Source of the DNA: Desulfovibrio sp.
Lineage (GTDB): Bacteria; Desulfobacterota; Desulfovibrionia; Desulfovibrionales; Desulfovibrionaceae
Direction: 5' to 3'
Assembly (NCBI GenBank): GCA_031279825.1
Contig: JAITHT010000064.1
Span: forward strand, 1 to 57,701
Length of the DNA stretch: 57,701 nt
Each line of letters starts with the position of its first letter. Positions within the stretch are counted from its first letter, which is position 1. Made by a program: the position numbers and the translations under genes. This document shows, in pieces, positions 44,256 to 52,108 of this stretch. Under the pieces are notes generated by a model. The model was not told where the DNA came from. It worked only from the letters and a program-made list of their open reading frames with translations, and did not search any database.

Positions 44256-44891
44256 ATGGAAACGATAGGTCTGCACGAAGCGGATGAGGATTTCATCCGG
44301 GAGGTGGAGGAGCGAAGCGGGCAGGCGCTGTCGCGCTGTTATCAGTGCGGCAACTGTACCGCGGGTTGTCCCATGTCCTTTACCTACGATTACCCCGTCA
44401 GCCGTCTGATGCGTTTTATCCAGGCCGGCAGGAAGGATCTGGTGCTGTCGGCGAGGACGATCTGGATGTGCGCTTCCTGTGAAACCTGCTCCGAGCGCTG
44501 TCCCAACAAAATAGATGTGGCCGGAGTTGTGGAGGCGTGCCGCCATATGGCCTGCCGGGCTGGGAAGGACGGGGTGTATGCCGTCAAAACCTTCTGGGAC
44601 GCCTTCGTACTGTCTGTAAATCAGCACGGCAGAGCACACGAGGCGGGCTTGCTGGCAATGTACATGTTTCGTACCGGCCGTTTCTGGACTGACGTCGATC
44701 TCGCCCCGAAAATGTTGCCCAAAGGCAAGATAGCGATATTGCCGCACAGGATTCAGGGACGCCGCGAAGTTGCGGAAATTTTCCGTCGCTTCAGGGAAGG
44801 GGCGGCCGATGAGGAGGCTGTCCGGAGCAGGCTTGCGGCGGAACGGCGCGACGACGTCGTCGCCGCGTACTCCGGGGAGGGGTGCCCATGA
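44256..44891 (+). CDS. hdrC: Heterodisulfide reductase-like subunit HdrC
   Basis: A 211-aa ferredoxin-like protein with two [4Fe-4S] motifs, C-Y-Q-C-G-N-C-T-A-G-C-P (about 30-41) and C-A-S-C-E-T-C-S-E-R-C-P (about 73-84). HdrC carries electrons from HdrA to the HdrB active site. It is first in the hdrCBA-floxDCBA operon and overlaps hdrB through ATGA. The start M-E-T-I-G-L-H at 44256 is preceded by AAAGAGAG. There is no transmembrane helix, so it is the soluble type. Confidence 0.93.
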   Translation: METIGLHEADEDFIREVEERSGQALSRCYQCGNCTAGCPMSFTYDYPVSRLMRFIQAGRKDLVLSARTIWMCASCETCSERCPNKIDVAGVVEACRHMACRAGKDGVYAVKTFWDAFVLSVNQHGRAHEAGLLAMYMFRTGRFWTDVDLAPKMLPKGKIAILPHRIQGRREVAEIFRRFREGAADEEAVRSRLAAERRDDVVAAYSGEGCP

Positions 44892-45886
44892 GTTCTCAGC
44901 ATTTCGGTTACTTTCCCGGCTGCTCCGGTCTGGGTACATCCCTGGAATACGAACGATCCACGCGGGCGGTCTGCGGAGCTTTGGGCGTTGCCTTGACGGA
45001 AGTGCCCGACTGGAATTGTTGCGGCTCAAGTCCGGTGGCGCATACGGCGGATCACGCGCTGTCCTCGGCCCTGGCGTCCAGGATTTTCGCCCAGGCGGAA
45101 AGCGTGGGCATTGCCGACATTATCACGCCCTGTCCGAGTTGCCTGAAAAATTTGCATAACGCCTTGCGCCGCATGGAAGACCCTCTGTTCCGGGCCAGAG
45201 TGGAGGCGTTGACCCAGCGGCCTTTGCGCCGGGCGCATACGACGAAGTCGGTGCTTCAGGTATTGGTGGAAGATGTGGGCTGCTCCCGCATTCGGGATGC
45301 GGTGCGCCGTCCCCTTAAAGGGCTACGGGTCGCCCCCTATTACGGCTGTCTGCTGACCCGGCCGGGGGATTCCATGAAATTCGACAATCCCGAAAATCCC
45401 GTCAGCCTGGATCGCCTGCTGGAATCCCTGGGAGCGGAGGTGCTGCCTTTCCCGCTGAAAGTGGAATGTTGCGGCGCTGCCTTCGGAGTTCCGGCAAGGG
45501 ACGTGGTGCCGCGCCTTTCCGGCAAATTGCTGGATCTTGCGGCGGAACTCGACGCCGACGCCGTTGTCGTCGCCTGCCCTTTGTGCCAGATGAATCTTGA
45601 TTTGCGTCAGGATCAGATCAACGCCGCCAACGGCACCCGGCACAGCATTCCCGTGCCGTATTTCACCCAGCTTATGGCGTACGCCTTCGGCCTCGGCGAT
45701 GAGGCGGAAGGCTTCGCCAAGCTGGCCGTCAGCATGGCGCCGGCCTTTGCCCGTATGGAAGGCCGTGCCGCCGCCATCGAACGGCAGGAAAGGGAAGCGG
45801 CCGCCAGAGAAGCGAAAAAGGCCGGAAGCGCCGCCGAAAAAAAATCGGCGAAGGCGGCTTCAGCTCCGGCAGGAGGTGGGCTATGA
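44888..45886 (+). CDS. hdrB: Heterodisulfide reductase-like catalytic subunit HdrB
   Basis: A 332-aa protein with two CCG domains: P-G-C-S-G ... N-C-C-G-S-S ... P-C-P-S-C, and Y-G-C-L-L ... E-C-C-G-A-A-F-G ... A-C-P-L-C. In methanogens these bind two non-cubane [4Fe-4S] clusters at the disulfide-reducing site; the Desulfovibrio substrate is probably the DsrC trisulfide or another disulfide (inference from published proposals). The C-terminal 45 residues are an Ala/Lys/Glu-rich extension. It overlaps hdrA by 4 bp. Confidence 0.94.
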   Translation: MSSQHFGYFPGCSGLGTSLEYERSTRAVCGALGVALTEVPDWNCCGSSPVAHTADHALSSALASRIFAQAESVGIADIITPCPSCLKNLHNALRRMEDPLFRARVEALTQRPLRRAHTTKSVLQVLVEDVGCSRIRDAVRRPLKGLRVAPYYGCLLTRPGDSMKFDNPENPVSLDRLLESLGAEVLPFPLKVECCGAAFGVPARDVVPRLSGKLLDLAAELDADAVVVACPLCQMNLDLRQDQINAANGTRHSIPVPYFTQLMAYAFGLGDEAEGFAKLAVSMAPAFARMEGRAAAIERQEREAAAREAKKAGSAAEKKSAKAASAPAGGGL

Positions 45887-47841
45887 GAATAGGCGTATTT
45901 ATCTGCCACTGCGGCAGTAATATCGCCGGCACGGTGGATTGCGCCTCCGTGGCCGAGCAGGCGGCCGCCTTTCCTGACGTGGTGTTTTCCACGGATACGC
46001 TTTACGCCTGTTCCGAGCCGGGACAGGATGCGATTATTGAAGCGATTAAGGAGCATAGGCTTACCGGCGTCGTTGTCGCCTCCTGCACGCCGCGCATGCA
46101 TGAGCCCACCTTCCGCCGGGCCGTGGAGCGCGCCGGCCTGAACCGTTATCTGTTTGAAATGGCCAACATTCGCGAGCACGTTTCCTGGATCGGCAAAGAT
46201 ATGCAGGCTAATACCAACAAGTCCGCGGAATTGGTGCGTATGGCCGTCGCCAAACTGCGCTTGAATACGGAATTGAAGCCGAAATTTTTCCCGGTGACGA
46301 AACGCGTGCTGGTTATCGGCGGGGGCGTGGCCGGCATCCAGGCCGCCCTTGACGCCGCCGACGCCGGGCTTGAAGTTGTCATGGTGGAAAGGGAGCCCTC
46401 CATCGGAGGCAAAATGGCCAAGCTGGACAAAACCTTTCCCACGGTGGATTGCTCAAGCTGTATTCTCGGCCCGCGTATGGTCGATGTGGCGCAACACCCT
46501 AATATTACCCTGCACGCGGCTTCCGAGGTGGAGGCCGTCTCCGGCTACGTGGGCAATTTTGAGGTGACCATACGTAAAAAGAGCACCTGCGTGGACTGGT
46601 CCAAATGTACCGGTTGCGGTCTGTGCACAGAAAAATGTCCTGCTAAAAAGTCCTATGATCGTTTTAACGAGGGCATGGGGCACACATCGGCCATCGTCAT
46701 TCCCTTTCCTCAGGCCATTCCGAAAAAGGCGGGCATCGAGAAGGAGCACTGCCGCCTGTTCCGTACCGGCAAATGCGGCGTTTGCGCCAAAATTTGTCCC
46801 ACCGGCGCCGTTGACTACGCGATGCGGGATCAGATCGTTTCCGTGAAGGTGGGCGGCATCGTGGCGGCTACCGGCTATGATCTCATGGATTGGACGGTTT
46901 ATGAGGAATACGGCGGCGGCCGTTATCCCGACGTGATTACCTCCTTGCAGTACGAACGTCTCCTTTCGGCATCAGGCCCCACGGGCGGCCACGTCAAGCG
47001 TCCCTCGGACGGCAGGGAACCGCAAAGCGTGGTGTTTATCCAATGTGTCGGATCTCGCGATTGTTCCGTCGATCGGCCGTATTGTTCCGGTTTCTGCTGC
47101 ATGTACACCGCCAAACAGGCCATTTTAACCAAGGACCATCTCCCTGATTCGCAGAGCTACGTCTTTTACATGGACATCCGTTCCCCCGGCAAGGGCTACG
47201 ACGAATTTACCCGCCGGGTGCAGGAGGAATACCGGGCCAGGTACATCAGAGGGCGCGTTTCTCTCGTCTACCCCAAAGGGGACAAGCTCATGGTGCGGGG
47301 CGCGGATACGCTTATGGGTACCCAGGTGGAGGTCGAGGCCGATCTCGTCGTCCTGGCCGTGGGCGGCGAGGCCGCGCGCGGCGCTCCCCATCTGGCGGAA
47401 AAGCTGCGCATCTCGTATGATGCATACGGCTTTTTCATGGAAGGCCATCCCAAGCTCAAACCGGTGGAAACCAATACCGCCGGCGTATTTCTGGCCGGTT
47501 CCTGCCAGGGGCTCAAGGACATCCCCTCTTCTGTCGCTCAGGGCAGCGCGGCCGCGGCCAAGGTCATCGGCCTACTTTCCCGCGACATGCTCGAATCCGA
47601 TCCGCAGATCGCCCAGGTGAATGCCGGACGGTGCATCGGTTGCGGCAAGTGTATTTCCGTCTGTCCTTTCAAGGCCATTCAGGAGACGGAAGCGCGCGGA
47701 CTTCCCAAAGTCGAGGTTATTGAAACAGTATGCCAGGGGTGCGGCGTATGCAATGCCACCTGCCCGCAAGGGGCAATCCAACTGTCCCATTTCACCGATA
47801 ATCAGATTCTTGCCGAAGTGGAGGCCTTATGTCGGTTCTAA
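45883..47841 (+). CDS. hdrA: Heterodisulfide reductase-like flavoprotein HdrA
   Basis: A 652-aa FAD- and Fe-S-containing subunit, the site of electron bifurcation in the family. It has a Cys motif at the start (C-H-C-G), the FAD-binding fold G-G-G-V-A-G-I-Q-A-A-L (residues about 145-155), C-S-S-C-I-L-G-P-R-M after it, a C-T-G-C-G-L-C-T-E-K-C-P cluster, C-G-V-C-A-K-I-C-P, and two C-terminal ferredoxin motifs C-I-G-C-G-K-C-I-S-V-C-P and C-Q-G-C-G-V-C-N-A-T-C-P. It overlaps floxD by 13 bp. Confidence 0.95.
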   Translation: MRIGVFICHCGSNIAGTVDCASVAEQAAAFPDVVFSTDTLYACSEPGQDAIIEAIKEHRLTGVVVASCTPRMHEPTFRRAVERAGLNRYLFEMANIREHVSWIGKDMQANTNKSAELVRMAVAKLRLNTELKPKFFPVTKRVLVIGGGVAGIQAALDAADAGLEVVMVEREPSIGGKMAKLDKTFPTVDCSSCILGPRMVDVAQHPNITLHAASEVEAVSGYVGNFEVTIRKKSTCVDWSKCTGCGLCTEKCPAKKSYDRFNEGMGHTSAIVIPFPQAIPKKAGIEKEHCRLFRTGKCGVCAKICPTGAVDYAMRDQIVSVKVGGIVAATGYDLMDWTVYEEYGGGRYPDVITSLQYERLLSASGPTGGHVKRPSDGREPQSVVFIQCVGSRDCSVDRPYCSGFCCMYTAKQAILTKDHLPDSQSYVFYMDIRSPGKGYDEFTRRVQEEYRARYIRGRVSLVYPKGDKLMVRGADTLMGTQVEVEADLVVLAVGGEAARGAPHLAEKLRISYDAYGFFMEGHPKLKPVETNTAGVFLAGSCQGLKDIPSSVAQGSAAAAKVIGLLSRDMLESDPQIAQVNAGRCIGCGKCISVCPFKAIQETEARGLPKVEVIETVCQGCGVCNATCPQGAIQLSHFTDNQILAEVEALCRF

Positions 47842-48290
47842 AAGGTCAGGAACTGCGGATCATCGGCTTCCTGTGCAACTGGTGTTCTTACGGCGGAGCC
47901 GATACCGCCGGTATCGGCCGTTTCGTCCAACCCACGGATTTGCGCGTCGTACGCGTGCCCTGCTCCGGTCGCATCAATCCCCTTTTCATAATGAAAGCGT
48001 TGCTTTACGGGGCTGACGGAGTGCTGGTTTCCGGCTGCCATCCGCGCGACTGCCATTATGCCGAAGGGAATTTTTACGCCCGTCGCCGGCTTGAAGTGAT
48101 TAAGGCTTTACTGCCCGCGCTCGGCATTGATCCTCGCCGTTTCGAATATACCTGGGTCTCGGCTTCCGAAGGCCGGCGTTGGCAGCATGTGGTGGAGAGC
48201 TTTACCATGCAGATTCATGATCTTGGCCCAGCCCGCCGCCTTCCCGACGCGCCTGAACTGGATGTGTTGAAGATGGTCGCGGCGGAATAA
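47829..48290 (+). CDS. floxD: FloxD (MvhD-like [2Fe-2S] electron carrier)
   Basis: A 153-aa protein of the MvhD/FrhD-like family, with C-N-W-C-S-Y-G-G near the N-terminus, P-C-S-G-R, and G-C-H-P-R-D-C-H-Y. In methanogens MvhD joins hydrogenase to HdrA; in Desulfovibrio the homologue FloxD is thought to join the NADH-oxidising Flox unit to HdrA. It overlaps hdrA and ends 64 bp before floxC. Confidence 0.93.
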   Translation: MSVLKGQELRIIGFLCNWCSYGGADTAGIGRFVQPTDLRVVRVPCSGRINPLFIMKALLYGADGVLVSGCHPRDCHYAEGNFYARRRLEVIKALLPALGIDPRRFEYTWVSASEGRRWQHVVESFTMQIHDLGPARRLPDAPELDVLKMVAAE

Positions 48291-48354
48291 AAAAAACGGA
48301 GTGCACCTGACCCCGTGAACCGTTCGTATACTTACTCCTCAGAAAGGGTGTGTC

Positions 48355-49320
48355 ATGTCCATACAGGAAGAATTGCAAGCGGTGATAAAAGAGGCATTGC
48401 CGGACGTAAGCTGCGTTATCGGCTGGAGAGAAGGCCCCGAACCCCTGCGCGCGGCGCCGCTGTTCGTACGGACTCCGGCGGATGCGGACGCTTTCCGGTC
48501 CGGGTATTTTGCCGTCAATAATCCAGCGGTATTTCTGCCTGAATATAAAGGAGGCAAGGTGGGGGTGGTGGTCAAAGGCTGCGATGCCCGTTCTGTGGGG
48601 CAACTGCTGGCGGAAGGCCTGATCAGGCGGGAAGAGGTGAAGGTTATAGGCTTTCCCTGCAATGGCGTTATTGATGTGGACAAGGTGGCCGTCGCCCTGG
48701 CAGGCGCGTGTGATCCGGGCGAGATACAGGCCGCGCGGGAAGAAGGGGACGAGCTTGTGCTGACCACGCCGTCGGGAGAAATACGCTTGCGGAAAACGGC
48801 TGTGACCGCTGATAAATGCGGGCGCTGTCTGTTTCCCAATGCGCTGGATGCCGACGTGTTCGTGGGCGATACGCTCGAGCCCGCCGTTTCCGCGGATGAC
48901 TATGCGGATGTGGCCGCTTTTGAAGCCTTGTCTCTCGAAAAGCGCATGGATTTCTGGGAACAGGAAATGTCGCGTTGCGTCCGCTGCTACGCCTGCCGGA
49001 ACGCCTGCCCCATGTGCGTCTGCAGAGAGCATTGTGTGGCCTTAAGCCGGGATCCCCGCTGGCTGACGCAATCCGACGGGGTGCGGGACAAGATGTTCTT
49101 TCAGATTATTCACGCCTCGCACTTGGCCGGCCGCTGCACCGGCTGCGGGGAATGTCAGAGAGCCTGCCCCGCGCGCATTCCCGTGCTGCTGCTCAAGCGC
49201 GCTTTAAGCCGCCGAGTGGAAGATCTGTTTGCTTATCGCGCCGGAGTTGATGTAGCAGGTCCGCCGCCGCTGCTCTCATTTGCTCTGGAGGAGCCGAAAA
49301 TTAAAGAGAGGGACTGGTGA
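48355..49320 (+). CDS. floxC: FloxC, iron-sulfur subunit
   Basis: A 321-aa protein with an N-terminal domain like those of coenzyme F420 hydrogenase/dehydrogenase beta-type proteins (V-V-V-K-G-C-D-A-R-S) and several clusters: C-G-R-C, C-V-R-C-Y-A-C-R-N-A-C-P, C-V-C-R-E-H-C and C-T-G-C-G-E-C-Q-R-A-C-P. Together with FloxA and FloxB it forms the flavin oxidoreductase unit that accepts electrons from NAD(P)H. Its stop overlaps the floxB start (TGATG). Confidence 0.9.
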   Translation: MSIQEELQAVIKEALPDVSCVIGWREGPEPLRAAPLFVRTPADADAFRSGYFAVNNPAVFLPEYKGGKVGVVVKGCDARSVGQLLAEGLIRREEVKVIGFPCNGVIDVDKVAVALAGACDPGEIQAAREEGDELVLTTPSGEIRLRKTAVTADKCGRCLFPNALDADVFVGDTLEPAVSADDYADVAAFEALSLEKRMDFWEQEMSRCVRCYACRNACPMCVCREHCVALSRDPRWLTQSDGVRDKMFFQIIHASHLAGRCTGCGECQRACPARIPVLLLKRALSRRVEDLFAYRAGVDVAGPPPLLSFALEEPKIKERDW

Positions 49321-50402
49321 TGAGCGAGCAGAAGATAGTTTCCCGGAAATTCATTTCCCTCGGCTATTTACCCGCTTGGCTGGAGGAGCTTGCCCTTGGC
49401 AGGACAGTGTACGTTCCGCGCCAGGAAGGGCGGACGGTACTGTACCGCCCCTTTGTGCCGGGAGATTTGCCGGAATTTTCCCGGCGTCCCGCGGAATCGG
49501 CCAAACATGTGCTGTTTCCGCGCTCTGAAGGATTGTTTTCCTTTTGCAGAAAAGGAGATCCCGGTGCCCCCGATACTCGCGGGCTGCTGTTATCCGAGTC
49601 GGCGGAGCCGGGTCAGGCCGTTATTTTCGGCGCGCTGTCCTGCGACGCGCGCGGTTTTTTCGCCTTTGATCCGGTGTACGACGGCTGCGGCACCAAAGGC
49701 ATCGCGAAAGACGTGTATTACCTGAAGCGACGGGAAAACACCGCCTTGATCGTCAAGGCATGCAAAACGCCTCTCTCCACCTGCTTCTGTCATTGGACCG
49801 GCGGTGGTCCCGCCAGCGCGCAGGGGGCGGACGCTCTGGCCACGGATTTGGATGGGGGCATACTGCTTCAGGCAGTGACGAAAAAAGGCGCGGCCTTGCT
49901 GGAGTCCGCAAAGCTGTCGCCGGCCACGGACGATCAGGAGGCGAGCGCCAGGGCGGCGCATGAGGCTGCCGTCAAAGCCATGCCGTCTTCCCCGTCTCTT
50001 GACGGCGCGCCGGAGGCGTTGCTGGGTCTGTTTGACAACAAGGCGTTTTGGCATGCACAGAGCGCCGGCTGCCTGTCTTGCGGCGCCTGCACCTATTTAT
50101 GCCCCACCTGCTATTGTTTTAATCTGACGGACGAGAGCAACGGCATCGCGGGGACCCGGCTGAGAACCTGGGATACCTGCATGTCGGCCTTGTTCACCAT
50201 GGAGGCCAGCGGCCATAATCCGCGTCGTGACAAGGCCGCCCGCCTTAAGAACAGGGTAGGTCACAAATTTTCATATTATCCGAGGATTCATGACGGGCGT
50301 TTTTCCTGTTGCGGCTGCGGACGCTGTATCAGAAGCTGTCCTTCATCCGTGGATATTCGTCAAATAGTGCTCAATGCTCTCAAGGAGAATGCCGATGTCT
50401 GA
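49320..50402 (+). CDS. floxB: FloxB, iron-sulfur subunit
   Basis: A 360-aa protein of the HydB/AsrA-like 4Fe-4S family (resembling the beta subunit of sulfhydrogenase). C-terminal clusters are C-L-S-C-G-A-C-T-Y-L-C-P-T-C-Y-C and C-C-G-C-G-R-C-I-R-S-C-P. An internal G-A-L-S-C-D-A-R-G-F motif is also present. It should pass electrons between FloxA and FloxC/D. GTG 49317 is an alternative start. It overlaps floxA by 8 bp. Confidence 0.9.
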   Translation: MSEQKIVSRKFISLGYLPAWLEELALGRTVYVPRQEGRTVLYRPFVPGDLPEFSRRPAESAKHVLFPRSEGLFSFCRKGDPGAPDTRGLLLSESAEPGQAVIFGALSCDARGFFAFDPVYDGCGTKGIAKDVYYLKRRENTALIVKACKTPLSTCFCHWTGGGPASAQGADALATDLDGGILLQAVTKKGAALLESAKLSPATDDQEASARAAHEAAVKAMPSSPSLDGAPEALLGLFDNKAFWHAQSAGCLSCGACTYLCPTCYCFNLTDESNGIAGTRLRTWDTCMSALFTMEASGHNPRRDKAARLKNRVGHKFSYYPRIHDGRFSCCGCGRCIRSCPSSVDIRQIVLNALKENADV

Positions 50403-51279
50403 CGCCGCGTCGTCTTTCGTGGCTCCGCCGCGCCCCCGGTTTGAGGCCGGAACCGCCAATCCGTACCTGCCCATGCCGGCAACGGTGATAGAGGTGATAA
50501 GGGAAACGCATAATATCAAAACATTTCGCTTGGTTCTGCAAGATGAAAAAGCCATGCGGGAGTTTCATTTCGAGCCCGGTCAGGTGGGGCAGCTTTCCAT
50601 GTTCGGCGTGGGAGAGGCGACCTTTGTCATCAATTCTCCCCCCACGCGCAAGGAATATCTGCAGTTCAGCGTGATGAAGGCGGGAGAGGCCACGGCCGCT
50701 TTGCATACCCTGGCTCCGGGCGATGTTGTCGGCCTGCGCGCCCCCCTCGGTAATTTTTTTCCCTATGAACGGATGAAAGGTAAAGACATCTTGTTCATAG
50801 GCGGGGGCATCGGCATGGCCCCCTTGCGTACCCTGTTCCTGTTCATGCTGGACAATCGCAATGATTACGGAAAGATATCTTTGCTTTACGGAGCGCGTTC
50901 CCCGCAGGATATGGCGTATTCCTATGAACTGCCCGAGTGGACGGACAGAAAAGACATTGACTGCGTGTTGACAATTGACCGCGAGGCTGAGGGCTGGGGA
51001 TACAGAGTGGGGCTTATCCCCGATGTGCTCCTGGGCATGGCGCCCGCGCCGGACAATAGTGTGGCCGTTACGTGCGGGCCGCCTATAATGATTAAATTCA
51101 CCTTGCAGGCTCTTGAAAAGCTGAAATTCTCCTCCAATCAGATTTTTACCACGCTGGAGCGGCGGATGAAGTGCGGGGTGGGAATTTGCGGACGCTGCAA
51201 TATCGGCGGCAAATACGTGTGCGTTGACGGCCCGGTGTTCAGTCTTGCCGAGTTGAAGGAATTGCCTGACGAACTGTAA
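50395..51279 (+). CDS. floxA: FloxA, FAD/NAD-binding oxidoreductase subunit
   Basis: A 294-aa ferredoxin-NADP reductase-like protein of the HydG/PyrK type: an FAD-binding beta-barrel, an NAD-binding domain with G-G-G-I-G-M-A-P-L-R-T-L, and a C-terminal [2Fe-2S] site C-G-V-G-I-C-G-R-C-N-I-G-G-K-Y-V-C. It is the probable NAD(P)H entry point of the complex. AAGGAG lies seven bases before ATG 50395, whereas ATG 50389 is only one base away from it, so 50395 is chosen. Confidence 0.92.
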   Translation: MSDAASSFVAPPRPRFEAGTANPYLPMPATVIEVIRETHNIKTFRLVLQDEKAMREFHFEPGQVGQLSMFGVGEATFVINSPPTRKEYLQFSVMKAGEATAALHTLAPGDVVGLRAPLGNFFPYERMKGKDILFIGGGIGMAPLRTLFLFMLDNRNDYGKISLLYGARSPQDMAYSYELPEWTDRKDIDCVLTIDREAEGWGYRVGLIPDVLLGMAPAPDNSVAVTCGPPIMIKFTLQALEKLKFSSNQIFTTLERRMKCGVGICGRCNIGGKYVCVDGPVFSLAELKELPDEL

Positions 51280-51288
51280 TTCGCTTTT

Positions 51289-51319
51289 CGAAATGCTTCG
51301 CATTTCGGCGCGCCGTCCG
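51289..51319. repeat. Hairpin plus CGGCGCGCCG after floxA
   Basis: A perfect 8-base stem (CGAAATGC/GCATTTCG, loop TTC, 51289-51307) runs into CGGCGCGCCG. It is a short relative of the palindromic elements at 9292 and 54592 and might trim or stop the flox transcript; there is no T-run. Confidence 0.5.
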
Positions 51320-51381
51320 CTATGCGCAATTTCCGAATACAGGCAAGGCGTATGTGGAATGGTAATAGGGAGAGACTCCGT

Positions 51382-51744
51382 ATGAAGTGTTCGCACTATC
51401 TGTTTGGCGCGGCGTTGCTTGGCGCGCTGCTTCCTGCCGCCAGCTGCGTCTTGTACCCGTGCCGGACGGCGGGAACGACGATTACGCTGGAAGCGGACGG
51501 CGAGATTCGCAATATTCCGGCCCAGGGATTCGATGAAGCGGTCTGGCTGAAACGCGGTTATGTGAAGAATACCGATGCGCAGGGTAATGCCCTATACGTA
51601 TTCGTTTCTGAAACGGATCGTCCCCCTGAAGAATACGGCAATACCGGCCAAGGCAGCCATTGGTACGGCGACAGGGGCGGCGGGCAGGGAAGCGGCGGCA
51701 TGGGGAGCATAGGGCTGGGCAACGGCGGATACAGCGAAAATTGA
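51382..51744 (+). CDS. Small Gly-rich lipoprotein, unknown function
   Basis: A 120-aa protein with a lipoprotein signal (hydrophobic 6-18, lipobox A-A-S-C, Cys at about residue 21). The mature part contains T-T-I-T-L-E-A-D-G-E-I-R-N-I and a Gly/Ser-rich C-terminal third (G-G-G-Q-G-S-G-G-M-G-S). I know no family. The start at 51382 has GGGAGAG 10-12 bases upstream. It lies 102 bp after floxA on the same strand, separated by the hairpin element. Confidence 0.7.
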   Translation: MKCSHYLFGAALLGALLPAASCVLYPCRTAGTTITLEADGEIRNIPAQGFDEAVWLKRGYVKNTDAQGNALYVFVSETDRPPEEYGNTGQGSHWYGDRGGGQGSGGMGSIGLGNGGYSEN

Positions 51745-51796
51745 TCTGAAAAGACGCATGGGTCTGAAGGATCATGTGCTACTTTCAGGCTTTCGT

Positions 51797-51966
51797 CATC
51801 AGAACTTCCTTTGTGGTCTGAAACCCCGGCCGTAAGGCCATATAGCCCCGACCCCACCCTGAAGGGCGGGGTTTCTTTCCGGGCCGGAAAGCTTGGGAGG
51901 GGTGTCCAAACCCCTCCCAAGCGCGAGACGCGAAGCCATGACGGGCTTCGCTACCTCATTTGGATC
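51797..51966 (-). repeat. Dispersed repeat family 1, copy 2
   Basis: About 170 bp, in the same orientation as the dnaE copy. It keeps the ACAAAGGAAGTTCTGATGA tail and the A-L-Q-G-G-V-G-A-I-W-P-Y-G-R-G-F-R-P-Q-R-K-F frame. The ATG at its end opens only a four-codon frame (M-T-K-A), so nothing is driven from it here. The rest of the 51745-52108 gap holds no gene. Confidence 0.85.
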
Positions 51967-52058
51967 GGCTTTTTCCCCGGCGGCGATCGAATCGCCCAGG
52001 CAGCGTGAGGACGTTGTGAAGCCGCCCCATATCGCGCCTCCACGGGCTGCGGTCTCTG

Positions 52059-52091
52059 GAAGCCTCTCAAATACATAATTTGAGAGGCTTC
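52059..52091. terminator. Perfect 14-bp hairpin after the glutamate-synthase-domain gene
   Basis: GAAGCCTCTCAAAT and its complement with a five-base loop, 17 bp beyond the stop of the minus-strand gene. A T-rich tract follows only on the plus strand, so intrinsic termination on the minus strand is uncertain; it may stop or stabilise messages from either side. Confidence 0.5.
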
Positions 52092-52108
52092 TCTTCTTGG
52101 CCGCTGAA

